This document shows positions 19,069-27,731 of a stretch of DNA of 53,947 nt, piece after piece. This DNA comes from Pseudomonadota bacterium. GTDB lineage: Bacteria; Pseudomonadota; Gammaproteobacteria; Pseudomonadales; Moraxellaceae. The notes under the pieces are model-generated. The model was not told the origin of the DNA, ran no database searches, and worked only from the letters and a program-made list of their open reading frames with translations. The number at the start of each line of letters is the position of its first letter. Position 1 is the first letter of the stretch. Location of the stretch: contig JAJZHK010000014.1 of NCBI GenBank assembly GCA_021804565.1, positions 1-53,947 of the forward strand, read 5' to 3'. The position numbers were made by a program, and so were the translations under genes.

Positions 19069-19152
19069 GGTTGGTGTGCAGGATTGGGTATGAACGCATG
19101 CTACCGCCAATGTCGGGCGCTGACCAGCAGCTTCCTGCTCCAGGGGTCTATC

Positions 19153-19182
19153 TTGACATGAGCTTGAGGGCCTCAGGATAAT
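19153..19182 (+). promoter_or_regulatory. Strong promoter with GC-rich discriminator
   Basis: Consensus -35 TTGACA (19153-19158), spacer 18, -10 GATAAT (19177-19182), then GCGCCCC. The same GC-rich discriminator follows the tRNA-Pro promoter in this window, as at stringently controlled stable-RNA genes. No gene starts within 300 bases downstream on this strand, so the transcript begins with a long untranslated stretch. Confidence 0.6.
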
Positions 19183-19186
19183 ACGC

Positions 19187-19430
19187 GCCCCTCTATCCCG
19201 AGGTTTTTTCTTGGACAGTCACCGTACTGAGGGCTTGGCTCAAGCGTACGGCGGACGGGATGTCCAGGCTTCCTCTCCCGGCCACGGCCTTGCTCAGTAC
19301 GCCCCAGGTGGTAAGCCCGGTTTCTCGCCATCCCTGCCATACCCGGCCGCAAGCTGATCAGCGTGATGATGGTGGTGTTTGGATCTGGGGTCAGGGCATC
19401 GGGAGGGGGGGCAGCCTGTTCCGTTCTTGC
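19187..19430 (+). ncRNA. Candidate structured RNA or long leader upstream of the porin gene
   Basis: This 350-base gap before the porin has no gene, but it starts at a good promoter and can fold. TGGACA (19212-19217) pairs with TGTCCA (19261-19266) around a hairpin, CGTACTGAG (19223-19231) with CTCA (19239-19242) and GTACG (19246-19250). The same CGTACTGAG is also perfectly complementary to CTCAGTACG (19293-19301), so two exclusive folds exist. I do not recognise SRP RNA, RNase P RNA, 6S RNA, tmRNA or a known riboswitch. It may be a small RNA or a regulatory leader. Confidence 0.35.
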
Positions 19431-19447
19431 AAATAGGAATCATTATC
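19429..19447. promoter_or_regulatory. Fur-box-like site upstream of the porin gene
   Basis: The 19 bases at 19429-19447 match the E. coli Fur consensus at 14 positions, with the right half AATCATTATC intact. It lies 86 bases before the porin ATG. Iron-dependent control of the porin-miaE pair is inferred. Confidence 0.5.
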
Positions 19448-19476
19448 ATTAAAGTGTCTGGGGGGCTGGCGCCGGG

Positions 19477-19490
19477 TGACAAAACTGTCA
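19477..19490. promoter_or_regulatory. Short dyad TGACA-N4-TGTCA
   Basis: A perfect inverted repeat, arms 19477-19481 and 19486-19490, lies between the Fur-like site and the porin start. It could be an operator half-site pair, but nothing ties it to a particular regulator. Confidence 0.3.
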
Positions 19491-19532
19491 TGTTGCTGTG
19501 CTAGATTGCCGCCAATTTTGCGGGAGGTGAGG

Positions 19533-20840
19533 ATGAAGCGTCGTTGGTGGTGGGGCCTGATCGGCATGACCGGCGTCTGGGCGCAGGCCTATGAGTGGAA
19601 TACACCACAGCTGACGGCGGCACAGGCCACCCTGATACGTCAGGATTTATTGCCGTTTGCAGCGGATTACAGCGGACCTTTGTCCTTGCGTCATCAGGGT
19701 GATGTCAGCTCCACCTACACCGCAGGTGTCTACCTCGGCTGGCAGGCCGGCCCCTGGACGCAGGTGTATAGCGACTTCGAGCGCTTCGATGGCTCAGGTA
19801 TCAGCGCGGCCACAGGACTGGCCTCGATCACCGATGGCGACGCGGTACGTGCCGGAACGCAGGGGCTGCCACAGCGCATTTACACGGCGCGGGCCTATAT
19901 TCGCCAGCTGATTCCTCTCGACACTTCCATGCACACGGTGGAGCGTGCCCAGGACCAGCTGGCCGGTGCAGAGGCCGATCGGCAGATCGAGTTGAAGATG
20001 GGGGTTCTGGCGGTCAACGATGATTTTGACAAGAACCGCTACGCCAATAACACGCGCAACCAGTTCATGAACTGGTCCTTGATCAACAATACCGCCTGGG
20101 ATTTTGCGGCGGACACCCGTGGCTACACCAGCGGCATGATGCTCGCATGGCAGACGCCGCAGTGGACCTGGCGGGCCGGCGTCTACCGTATGCCGCGTTT
20201 TGCCAATGCCATGCCCCTGGCGGCCATCGATCAGGGCTATGGACTCAATACGCAGCTGACCTGGCGCGAGGAGGGGGGGCGCGTCTGGCGTATCCTCGCC
20301 TATCAGAACCATGCCGACATGGGCAGCTACGCCGACGCCCTCGCCTTGGCGCGCGCCAGTGGCAGTGTTCCGGATATCACCGCCACGCGTCAGCAGGGAC
20401 GCCTGAAAACCGGCTTGGGCCTCAATCTCGAGCAGCCCTGGGCCGATGACGGCGAAACGGGCGCGTTCATGCGCCTGGGCTGGGATGATGGCCACACCGA
20501 AAGCTTTGCTTACACCGAGATGGACAGGGTCTTCAGTCTCGGTGTGCAGGTCTCCGGCCGGCACTGGCGGCGGCCGCAAGACCATTGGGGTCTGGCCTAT
20601 GTGGCCGGGGGGCTGTCACCGGCCCATGCCAACTACCTGGTCGCAGGCGGTCAGGGTTTTGTGCTCGGTGATGGCGCTTTGAGCTACGGCCCTGAACAGC
20701 TTGTTGAAACCTATTACCGCTGCCAGCTGCTGTCCTACCTGCAGCTCAGCCCCGATCTGCAGGTGATACAAAACCCTGGCTTTAACCGTGCCCGTGGTCC
20801 CGTCACGGTGCTCGGTGCGCGCCTGCATCTGGAGTATTGA
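19533..20840 (+). CDS. OprB-type (carbohydrate-selective family) outer membrane porin
   Basis: A 435-residue protein with a signal peptide (MKRRWWWGLIGMTGVWAQA, about residues 1-19) and alternating aromatic/polar beta-strand pattern throughout. The C-terminal half has OprB hallmarks: an AYQN-type strand, LSPAHANYLVAGGQGFVLGDG, ETYYR, and a closing NPGFNRARGPV with final strand LHLEY. The ATG at 19533 was chosen because the longer frame from 19476 adds a non-signal stretch. OprB proteins pass sugars, but some family members are tied to metal ions. The Fur-like site upstream makes the substrate an open question. The stop overlaps the miaE start. Confidence 0.82.
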   Translation: MKRRWWWGLIGMTGVWAQAYEWNTPQLTAAQATLIRQDLLPFAADYSGPLSLRHQGDVSSTYTAGVYLGWQAGPWTQVYSDFERFDGSGISAATGLASITDGDAVRAGTQGLPQRIYTARAYIRQLIPLDTSMHTVERAQDQLAGAEADRQIELKMGVLAVNDDFDKNRYANNTRNQFMNWSLINNTAWDFAADTRGYTSGMMLAWQTPQWTWRAGVYRMPRFANAMPLAAIDQGYGLNTQLTWREEGGRVWRILAYQNHADMGSYADALALARASGSVPDITATRQQGRLKTGLGLNLEQPWADDGETGAFMRLGWDDGHTESFAYTEMDRVFSLGVQVSGRHWRRPQDHWGLAYVAGGLSPAHANYLVAGGQGFVLGDGALSYGPEQLVETYYRCQLLSYLQLSPDLQVIQNPGFNRARGPVTVLGARLHLEY

Positions 20841-21448
20841 TGGACGCATGGGATGGTTTTCTCGGGTGCCCGACCCCCGCTGCCTGGGTGCGGGCGGCTT
20901 TAGGGCAGCTCGACGTATTGTTGCTCGACCATCGCAACAATGAGTTCAAGGCGGCTGCCAGCGCCCTGGCGCTGATGGCCCGCTATCCCCTGCACGCCCG
21001 CCTGGCGCAGGCGATGTCACGGCTGGCGCGCGAGGAACTGGTGCATCATCACCAGGTCTCCCGCCTGCTGGCCGCCCGTGGCATCGAGCTGCGCCTCTTG
21101 CCGGCGGGTCGTTATGCCGCGAGCTTGCATCAATACGCGCGCAAGAGCGAACCTGAGCGACTGCTCGACACCCTGGTGCTGGGCGCCTTCATCGAGCTGC
21201 GCTCCTGCGAACGTTTTGCGGCGCTGGTGCCGGTGCTCGATGATGAGCTGGCCAGCTTCTATGCCGGCCTTTTAGCCTCCGAGCGCCGTCACCATCATGT
21301 CTATCTCGACCTGGCCTGTGCGCAGGCCGGCGAGTCGGCGGTGGCCGCTGCGGTGGATCGCCTGCGTCCTCTTGAGGCTCAGCTGATCCTCGCGGAGGAT
21401 GGTGAGTTCAGGTTTCACTCCGGGCCGCCGCCAGCGTCGAGCTGCTGA
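20840..21448 (+). CDS. miaE: tRNA-(ms2io6A37) hydroxylase MiaE
   Basis: Diiron monooxygenase that hydroxylates the isopentenyl group of 2-methylthio-N6-isopentenyladenosine at tRNA position 37. It has 202 residues and is mostly helical. Iron-ligand motifs are visible as AREELVHHHQV, GAFIELRSCERF and ASERRHHHVYL. The ATG overlaps the porin stop (TGATG), so the two genes are coupled, an unusual pairing. Its 3' end overlaps the convergent lpxH by 41 bases. Confidence 0.93.
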   Translation: MDAWDGFLGCPTPAAWVRAALGQLDVLLLDHRNNEFKAAASALALMARYPLHARLAQAMSRLAREELVHHHQVSRLLAARGIELRLLPAGRYAASLHQYARKSEPERLLDTLVLGAFIELRSCERFAALVPVLDDELASFYAGLLASERRHHHVYLDLACAQAGESAVAAAVDRLRPLEAQLILAEDGEFRFHSGPPPASSC

Positions 21449-22175
21449 AGTCCTCACCTTGCCAGTGGCCAAACCGCAGGCCCTCGGTGTCCGCCATCAG
21501 CACCTCGGCCTGTCCATCCGGCTGCCAGTCGCCGAGCACATAGCGCTGCTGGCTTGGTGACAGCCGGTGGTGGGCGGGGCGATGGGTATGCCCATGGATG
21601 AGGCGATCGACAGCGTGCCGGGCAAGCACCTGCTGCACCGCTTGCGCATTGACGTCCATGATGTTCTCCGCCTTGTTGGCGTTGGCCGCTGCGCTTTGCT
21701 CGCGCAGGCCACGTGCCAGTGCATGGCGGGCCTGCAGGCTTTGCGCCAGTATCCCGGCCTGCCAGGCCGGCTGACGGACCATCTGGCGAAAATTCTGGTA
21801 GGCGACATCGTCGCTGCACAGGCTGTCACCATGCATCAATAAGGCCGGCTGTCCGTCCGGCAGGTCGAGCACATGCTCTTCGGGCAACAATGCGGCGGCA
21901 CAGCGGGCCGCCCAGGCCTCGCCCAGTAAAAAGTCACGATTGCCTTGTTGCAGGCTCAAGCGGGCGCCTTGTCCGGTCCAGTGCTGTAAAGCCGCTTCTA
22001 CAGGCTGCAGCCAGTCACTGTCGTCGTCGTCACCGACCCAGGCTTCAAAGAGATCGCCGAGGATGAACAGGTGCTGGAAGCCTCCCTGTGCCCGCTCGAG
22101 CAGTCGCAGGAAGGAGGCCGTCACCTGTTCGGTGTTCGGCCCCAGGTGCAAGTCGGCGATGAACAAAAAGCTCAC
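21408..22175 (-). CDS. lpxH: UDP-2,3-diacylglucosamine diphosphatase
   Basis: Makes lipid X in lipid A synthesis at the inner membrane. The 255 residues hold the calcineurin-like metallophosphatase blocks [43 protein letters not shown] and IHGHTHRPA. The ATG overlaps the ppiB stop by four bases. The ppiB-lpxH order next to glnS and cysS matches Pseudomonas. Confidence 0.96.
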   Translation of the reverse strand: MSFLFIADLHLGPNTEQVTASFLRLLERAQGGFQHLFILGDLFEAWVGDDDDSDWLQPVEAALQHWTGQGARLSLQQGNRDFLLGEAWAARCAAALLPEEHVLDLPDGQPALLMHGDSLCSDDVAYQNFRQMVRQPAWQAGILAQSLQARHALARGLREQSAAANANKAENIMDVNAQAVQQVLARHAVDRLIHGHTHRPAHHRLSPSQQRYVLGDWQPDGQAEVLMADTEGLRFGHWQGEDFSSSTLAAARSET

Positions 22176-22684
22176 GAGGCGGTGTCCGCTTCGATCACGC
22201 TGGCGTGCTCGATGACCACCGCTTCCAGCGGCACGTCCTGGTGCATGCCCTTACGCCCGGTCTTGACGTTTTTGATGGCATCGACGACATCCTGGCCTTC
22301 GATCACCTGGCCGAAGACGGCATAGCCCCAGCCTTGTGCGCTTGGGCTGCTATGGTTGAGGAAGTCGTTGTCTTTGACGTTGATGAAAAACTGCGCCGAC
22401 GCAGAGTGCGGATCATTGGTGCGCGCCATGGCAATGCTGCCTTTGACGTTCTTGAGCCCATTCTGGGCTTCATTCTTGATCGGCGCACGGGTCGCTTTTT
22501 GTTCCATCTGGGCGTCGAAGCCACCGCCTTGAATCATGAAATTGTCGATGACGCGGTGAAAGATGGTGCCGTCGTAGTGGCCGGCACGCACGTAGCTGAC
22601 AAAGTTTTCGCAGGTCAAGGGCGCTTTTTCCGTATCGAGTTGCAGAACAATGCGGCCGTGATTGGTGTCGAGTGCGACTTTCAT
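22172..22684 (-). CDS. ppiB: Cytoplasmic cyclophilin-type peptidyl-prolyl isomerase
   Basis: Folding catalyst acting on X-Pro bonds. It has 170 residues without a signal peptide, so it should be cytoplasmic. Active-site regions are [30 protein letters not shown] and the FGQVIEG strand. The ATG at 22684 is preceded by GGAG; the open frame continues upstream to 22789, but that part is unrelated. Confidence 0.96.
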   Translation of the reverse strand: MKVALDTNHGRIVLQLDTEKAPLTCENFVSYVRAGHYDGTIFHRVIDNFMIQGGGFDAQMEQKATRAPIKNEAQNGLKNVKGSIAMARTNDPHSASAQFFINVKDNDFLNHSSPSAQGWGYAVFGQVIEGQDVVDAIKNVKTGRKGMHQDVPLEAVVIEHASVIEADTAS

Positions 22685-22806
22685 GAAGATCTCCGAGATG
22701 TGGAAGCGCCGCACGATGGCGGGTACACTAGGCCCACTTGGGCTGCCCGGTATTCTAAAGGAGCAGGGCCGCCCTGTCATGGCGTGCATGGTGATCAGGA
22801 CTCGGT

Positions 22807-24462
22807 ATGGATAGTGAAATTACAAAAGACTTCTTGCGGCAGATCGTGGCGGATGATCTTGCTGCCGGCAGGATAGATGCACCTGTGACGCGTTTTCCTC
22901 CAGAACCTAATGGTTATCTGCATATCGGTCATGCCAAGTCGATCTGCCTGAATTTCGGCATCGCCGAGGATTTCGCAGGCGCCTGTCATATGCGCTTTGA
23001 CGACACCAATCCGCAGGCGGAGGAGCAGGAGTTCGTCGACTCCATCCTTGAGGATGTGCGCTGGCTGGGGTTTGCCTGGGTGGGCCCGGTGCGCTACGCC
23101 TCGGACTATTTCGAGCGACTCTATCTTGCCGCCGAGCGCTTGATCGACAAGGACCTGGCCTATGTGTGTGATCTGGATGCGGAGGCCATGCGTGCCTATC
23201 GCGGCACCCTGACCGAGCCTGGCCGTGCCAGCCCGGGGCGTTCACGCAGCAAGGCCGAGAATCTCGATCTGTTTCGACGCATGCGTGCCGGCGAATTCGC
23301 TGACGGTGCCTACACCCTGCGTGCCCGCATTGACATGGCGGCCGCCAATATCAATCTGCGTGATCCGGTCCTCTATCGCATACGGCATGCGCACCACCAT
23401 CAGACGGCTGATCGCTGGTGCATCTACCCGAGCTACGACTTCACCCATCCGCTGTCGGATGCTTTCGAGGGGATTACGCACTCTTTGTGCACCCTTGAGT
23501 TTGAAGATCACCGGCCGCTCTACGATTGGCTGCTGGCAGCGCTTGAAGTGGAGGCTGCGCCACGTCAGTATGAGTTCGCTCGCCTGAACCTGACCTACAC
23601 CCTGACCAGCAAGCGTAAGCTCAAGCAGCTGGTTGAAAATGGTCATGTCGAGTCCTGGGACGATCCGCGCATGCCGACCCTGGCCGGTATTCGCAGGCGC
23701 GGTATTCCTGCGCCGGCCTTGCGTCATTTCTGCCAGCGCATAGGTGTCACGCGTGCCGACAGTCTGGTTGATGTCTCGATGCTCGATTTTTGTGTGCGCG
23801 AGCATCTCGAGCAGCACGCTCCGCGAGCGATGGCGGTGCTGCGGCCCTTGCGCGTGCGCATCCACAATTTGCCGCAAGCCGTGGACATCGAAGCCCCCTT
23901 GCATCCCCAGCATCCGGAGTGGGGAACGCGCTCTTTGCGTTTGAGCTCGGAGTTGTGGATCGATCGTGAAGACTATAGCGAGAATCCGCCCAAGGGCTGG
24001 AAGCGACTGGTGCCTGGTGGCGAAGTACGCTTGCGTCATGCTTACGTCATGCGTTGTGTCAGCGTCGACTACGACGAGCAAGGCCAGCCTTGCCTCATGC
24101 ATGCCACGGTGGACCTGGATACTTTGGGCGCCCATCCGCAGGGCCGCAAGGTCAAAGGTGTCATCCACTGGGTGGATGCCGGGCAGGCTCAGCCGGTGCG
24201 CGTGCGTCTCTACGACCGTCTGTTCGTGAGCGCCGACCCAGAGGCCGGAGAGGGCGATTTTACCCGTCATCTCAACCCCAACTCCCTGCACGAGCTGGAG
24301 GGCATGATCGAGCCTTATCTCCTGCAGCTGCAGCCCGAGCAGACGGTGCAGTTTGAGCGTGAGGGCTATTTTGTCGCCGACCGCTACCTGTCGCAGCCCC
24401 AGGCACCGGTGTTCAACCGGGTCATCGCACTGCGCGACTCCTGGGGCAAGGAGAGCGCATGA
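22807..24462 (+). CDS. glnS: Glutaminyl-tRNA synthetase
   Basis: Class I synthetase charging tRNA-Gln. The 551 residues carry the HIGH motif in [10 protein letters not shown] and the KMSKS equivalent TSKRKL, with the C-terminal beta-barrel anticodon-binding part intact. The start at 22807 gives [14 protein letters not shown]. cysS overlaps its stop by four bases, so the two synthetases form an operon. Confidence 0.97.
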   Translation: MDSEITKDFLRQIVADDLAAGRIDAPVTRFPPEPNGYLHIGHAKSICLNFGIAEDFAGACHMRFDDTNPQAEEQEFVDSILEDVRWLGFAWVGPVRYASDYFERLYLAAERLIDKDLAYVCDLDAEAMRAYRGTLTEPGRASPGRSRSKAENLDLFRRMRAGEFADGAYTLRARIDMAAANINLRDPVLYRIRHAHHHQTADRWCIYPSYDFTHPLSDAFEGITHSLCTLEFEDHRPLYDWLLAALEVEAAPRQYEFARLNLTYTLTSKRKLKQLVENGHVESWDDPRMPTLAGIRRRGIPAPALRHFCQRIGVTRADSLVDVSMLDFCVREHLEQHAPRAMAVLRPLRVRIHNLPQAVDIEAPLHPQHPEWGTRSLRLSSELWIDREDYSENPPKGWKRLVPGGEVRLRHAYVMRCVSVDYDEQGQPCLMHATVDLDTLGAHPQGRKVKGVIHWVDAGQAQPVRVRLYDRLFVSADPEAGEGDFTRHLNPNSLHELEGMIEPYLLQLQPEQTVQFEREGYFVADRYLSQPQAPVFNRVIALRDSWGKESA

Positions 24463-25850
24463 TGCAGGTTTACAATACAGCGGCACGTCGTAAGCAGGAG
24501 CTCGAGGCCCTGACGCCGCCACGCTTGACCATGTACGTCTGCGGCATGACCGTCTATGACTACTGCCATATCGGTCATGCGCGGGTGCTCGTCGTCTTCG
24601 ATATGGTGGCCCGGCATCTGCGCCAGCGTGGTTACGATCTGCGCTATGTGCGCAATATCACCGATATCGACGACAAGATACTCAAGCGTGCGCGTGAGCA
24701 GGGTGAGGATTGGCGAGCCCTGACCGAACGCTTCATCCAGGCCATGCGTGAGGATGCCGAGGCCTTGCAGGTCTTGCCGCCTGACGAGGAGCCGCGTGCC
24801 ACGGCGTATATCGAGCCTATCGTTGCGCTGGGCCAGCGTTTGCAGGAAAAAGAGCACGCCTACGCTCCGGGTAATGGCGATCTCTATTATGCGGTGCGCA
24901 GCTTTCCGGCCTATGGCCGTTTGGCCGGCAAAACTCTCGATGATCTCCGTGCCGGCGCCCGTGTCGGTATCGACGAGGCCAAACGCGATCCTCTCGATTT
25001 TGTCCTCTGGAAGGCCGCCAAGCCGGAGGAGCCCTCCTGGCCTTCGCCCTGGGGTGCGGGACGGCCGGGCTGGCATATCGAGTGCTCGGCCATGAGCATG
25101 GCCTGCCTGGGGGAGCAGATCGATATCCATGGCGGTGGCGGCGATCTGGCTTTTCCCCACCATGAGAACGAGATCGCTCAATCGGAAGGCGCTACCGGCC
25201 GGCATTTTGCGCGGACCTGGATGCACGTCGGCTTTGTCCAGGTCAATCAAGAAAAAATGTCCAAGTCCCTGGGTAATTTTTTCACCATACGCGAGGTGCT
25301 CAAGCTCTATCAGCCCGAGGTGCTGCGCTATTTCATTCTGGCCAGCCATTATCGCAGTCCTCTCGATTTCAGCGATGAGCATCTCGAGTTGGCGCGTCAG
25401 GCCCTGGAGCGCTTTTATCAGGCTTTGCTGAAGGCACCACCGAGCCTGGGTGTTTGTGCGCCGGGCTGGCGGGAACAGTTTGACGCGGCCATGGACGACG
25501 ACTTCAACACCCCCCAGGCCCTGGCGGTGCTTTTTGACCTGGTGCGGGAGATCCATCGTCTGCTGAATGCCGATCAGGCGGCACAGGCTTGCGCCGCTGC
25601 CGCCGAGCTCAGGTCCCTGGCTTCGCGTTTGGGTCTGCTGCAGGGTGACGCCAGCGCCTATTTGCGTTCCGGTGGACGGCAGGCCAGTTCCGGCTTGAGC
25701 GATGAGCAGGTTGAACAGCTCATCGCTGCGCGTGTCGAAGCCAAGAAGTCGCGCGACTTCGCTCGTGCTGACGCTTTACGCCAGCAGTTGCTCGACCACG
25801 CCGTGCAGCTTGAAGACAGCCGCGAGGGCACGCGCTGGCGCAGGCTTTAG
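24459..25850 (+). CDS. cysS: Cysteinyl-tRNA synthetase
   Basis: Class I synthetase. The 463 residues show the zinc-binding start [10 protein letters not shown] (C28), HIGH as [21 protein letters not shown], and the KMSKS loop [12 protein letters not shown]. The first of two adjacent ATGs (24459) aligns residue-for-residue with E. coli CysS and overlaps the glnS stop as ATGA. Its 3' end overlaps the convergent folD by four bases. Confidence 0.97.
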   Translation: MMQVYNTAARRKQELEALTPPRLTMYVCGMTVYDYCHIGHARVLVVFDMVARHLRQRGYDLRYVRNITDIDDKILKRAREQGEDWRALTERFIQAMREDAEALQVLPPDEEPRATAYIEPIVALGQRLQEKEHAYAPGNGDLYYAVRSFPAYGRLAGKTLDDLRAGARVGIDEAKRDPLDFVLWKAAKPEEPSWPSPWGAGRPGWHIECSAMSMACLGEQIDIHGGGGDLAFPHHENEIAQSEGATGRHFARTWMHVGFVQVNQEKMSKSLGNFFTIREVLKLYQPEVLRYFILASHYRSPLDFSDEHLELARQALERFYQALLKAPPSLGVCAPGWREQFDAAMDDDFNTPQALAVLFDLVREIHRLLNADQAAQACAAAAELRSLASRLGLLQGDASAYLRSGGRQASSGLSDEQVEQLIAARVEAKKSRDFARADALRQQLLDHAVQLEDSREGTRWRRL

Positions 25851-26689
25851 GCAAAAGACTGCTCGGCAGCTATGACCGTTTGCTGCATCAGGGTGGCGAT
25901 GGTCATGGGGCCGACACCGCCGGGCACCGGGGTGTAGGCGCGTACGCGTGATTTCAGCGGTCCCAGCTCGACATCACCGATGCCCCCGGGATGGTAGCCG
26001 GCGTCGACAACGATGGCATGATCAGGGATCCAGGCCGCCTTGACGAACTCGGGCTTGCCCACCGCAGCGACGACCAGGTCGGCACCGGCAAGGTGTCGGG
26101 CGAGGTCACGGGTGCGCGAGTGGCAGACGGTGACGGTGCAGTCGGCCTGCAGCAGCATCATCGCCATCGGGCGGCCAAGGATGGGGCTGCGACCGACGAC
26201 CACGGCATGCAGTCCGGTCAGGTCCAGCTCATAAGCTGCCAGCAGATGCATGATGCCCTGGGGTGTTGCCGAGCCGTAGGCGGGCAAGCCCATGCTCATG
26301 CGGCCAAAACCCAGGCAGCCGACGCCGTCGACGTCTTTGCCTGCGTCGATGGCGTCGAAGCAGGCGCGTTCATCGATCTGTGCCGGCACCGGGTGCTGTA
26401 GCAATATGCCTTGAACATCGGGGTTGGCGTTGAGTTCGGCGATTTGCGCCAAAAGCTGCGCGGTGCTGGTCGAGGCGGGCAGGGTGATCGGCAGGGAGGC
26501 CATGCCGACACGCCGGCATGCCTCACCTTTCATGCGCACATAGGTGGCGGAGGCGGGGTCGTCGCCGACCAGCAGTGTCGCCAGTATGGGGGTGCGTCCA
26601 CTGCGGGCCTGCAAATCAGCGACACGCTGGGCTAGTTTTTTTTCCGTGGCGAGGCTGACCGCCTTGCCGTCGAGTAGGAGTGTGCTCAT
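25847..26689 (-). CDS. folD: Methylenetetrahydrofolate dehydrogenase / cyclohydrolase
   Basis: Bifunctional one-carbon enzyme interconverting methylene-, methenyl- and formyl-tetrahydrofolate with NADP. The 280 residues include [14 protein letters not shown] with the catalytic lysine, [11 protein letters not shown], the NADP-binding [13 protein letters not shown], and the C-terminal [12 protein letters not shown]. The ATG at 26689 matches the family N-terminus; the frame reaching 26725 is an extension. It is divergent from the tRNA cluster. Confidence 0.96.
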   Translation of the reverse strand: MSTLLLDGKAVSLATEKKLAQRVADLQARSGRTPILATLLVGDDPASATYVRMKGEACRRVGMASLPITLPASTSTAQLLAQIAELNANPDVQGILLQHPVPAQIDERACFDAIDAGKDVDGVGCLGFGRMSMGLPAYGSATPQGIMHLLAAYELDLTGLHAVVVGRSPILGRPMAMMLLQADCTVTVCHSRTRDLARHLAGADLVVAAVGKPEFVKAAWIPDHAIVVDAGYHPGGIGDVELGPLKSRVRAYTPVPGGVGPMTIATLMQQTVIAAEQSFA

Positions 26690-26779
26690 GCAGGAACCCT
26701 GGGCAGCGATATAGAGGCTGAACATTGTCGCATATTTCGCCGCTGCTGCCTTGCGTCATGAAAAAAACGACCGGAGTTA

Positions 26780-26808
26780 TTGACCCGGCCGGATGATACC
26801 AGTATGAT
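26780..26808 (+). promoter_or_regulatory. Promoter of the tRNA cluster
   Basis: The -35 is TTGACC (26780-26785), spacer 17, -10 TATGAT (26803-26808), followed by the GC-rich discriminator GCGCCCC, typical of stringently controlled stable-RNA promoters. It lies 44 bases before tRNA-Pro. Confidence 0.8.
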
Positions 26809-26852
26809 GCGCCCCGCACTGGAGAAGGCCAGCGCGGTCGTGACAACGGCAG

Positions 26853-26929
26853 CGGGGTATAGCGCAGTCCGGTAGCGCGTCTGCTTTGGGAGCAGAATGT
26901 CGGGGGTTCAAATCCCTCTACCCCGACCA
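26853..26929 (+). tRNA. tRNA-Pro (anticodon TGG)
   Basis: A 77-base cloverleaf with acceptor arms CGGGGTA/TACCCCG, anticodon loop with TGG, T-arm GGTTCAAATCC, and encoded CCA. First of four tRNAs in the cluster. Confidence 0.97.
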
Positions 26930-26964
26930 ATCAGGTCACGGCTGTCGGGTGTGATTCGCGGTCT

Positions 26965-27041
26965 GCGCTCGTAGCTCAGTTGGATAGAGCATCGGCCTTC
27001 TAAGCCGAGGGTCGCAGGTTCGAATCCTGCCGGGCGCGCCA
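26965..27041 (+). tRNA. tRNA-Arg (anticodon TCT)
   Basis: 77 bases. The acceptor GCGCTCG pairs with CGGGCGC (one G-T), anticodon TCT in CTTCTAA, T-arm GGTTCGAATCC, encoded CCA. It reads AGA/AGG codons. Confidence 0.97.
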
Positions 27042-27070
27042 ATGTGTTCCGGTTCTTGTGTTGTGGTGAT

Positions 27071-27147
27071 GGTGGTCGTAGCTCAGTTGGTAGAGTCCCG
27101 GATTGTGATTCCGGCCGTCGTGGGTTCGAGTCCCATCGACCACCCCA
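27071..27147 (+). tRNA. tRNA-His (anticodon GTG)
   Basis: 77 bases including the encoded extra 5' G (position -1), anticodon GTG in TTGTGAT, T-arm GGTTCGAGTCC, discriminator C and encoded CCA, all specific to tRNA-His. Confidence 0.97.
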
Positions 27148-27257
27148 GTTCTTTCCGCTAGGATAAGAGCCGGGAATATGTGAGGCGACTCAGGATGAGT
27201 GGTTTTCACAGTGTCAAGGTGGTATCTGGTCAAGCCAAGCGCAAGGCTTGTTCGACT

Positions 27258-27333
27258 GGGTCGTTAGCTCAGCTGGTAGAGCAGTGGACTCTTAATCCAT
27301 TGGTCGTAGGTTCGATCCCTACACGACCCACCA
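27258..27333 (+). tRNA. tRNA-Lys (anticodon CTT)
   Basis: 76 bases. Acceptor GGGTCGT/ACGACCC, anticodon loop CTCTTAA giving CTT, T-arm GGTTCGATCCC, encoded CCA. The CTT species reads AAG only, so a TTT species should exist elsewhere in the genome. Confidence 0.95.
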
Positions 27334-27731
27334 ATTCTTAATATCTCTCGCAGGATACACGCCAAGCCGCCGGCGTTCATGCCCGAACCGACGTGATCCT
27401 GTTCGCACGCCTTCCTTGAAGCCTGAACGCCCCCAACTGCAACGGGTCCCTCAGCATCCATCGCCGGGCATGAAAGCCCGCTGGCGGAGTGCCCCCTGAA
27501 CTGGTGTTAGAGAAGAAGTCCTTGCTCATCACGCATCTTTGCCAGCCTGGGCGACCGACGCCATAGAACGAGCTCAGGACCCTTGTCTGCCCAGAGCTCT
27601 GCCTCAGACGGGCTGTGCGGATAGGGCTTGCTTGTGCTGCCAGCGGCTGATCGAGGCGCTCGCGGAACTGACCGGGTGTATCGCCATGGATGTTCTATGA
27701 GCGCCAGATCAGCCTGGCCAGGGTCGTGCTG
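27334..27731. other. Non-coding region after the tRNA cluster with inverted repeats
   Basis: I recognise no gene here. GGCGTTCA (27372-27379) is complementary to TGAACGCC (27424-27431), and the overlapping TTCATGCCCG (27376-27385) to CGGGCATGAA (27465-27474), so the two pairings exclude each other. Short open frames on both strands have no family resemblance. No terminator with a T tract follows tRNA-Lys. Confidence 0.35.

Noticed and set aside
19187..19430. Known housekeeping RNA (SRP RNA, RNase P RNA, 6S RNA, tmRNA)
   Set aside because: None of their conserved sequence blocks is present on either strand, so only an uncharacterised candidate is reported.
23242..24522. Reverse-strand open frame of 426 codons over glnS
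   Set aside because: Antisense shadow of glnS in a GC-rich genome; no start signal and no family resemblance.
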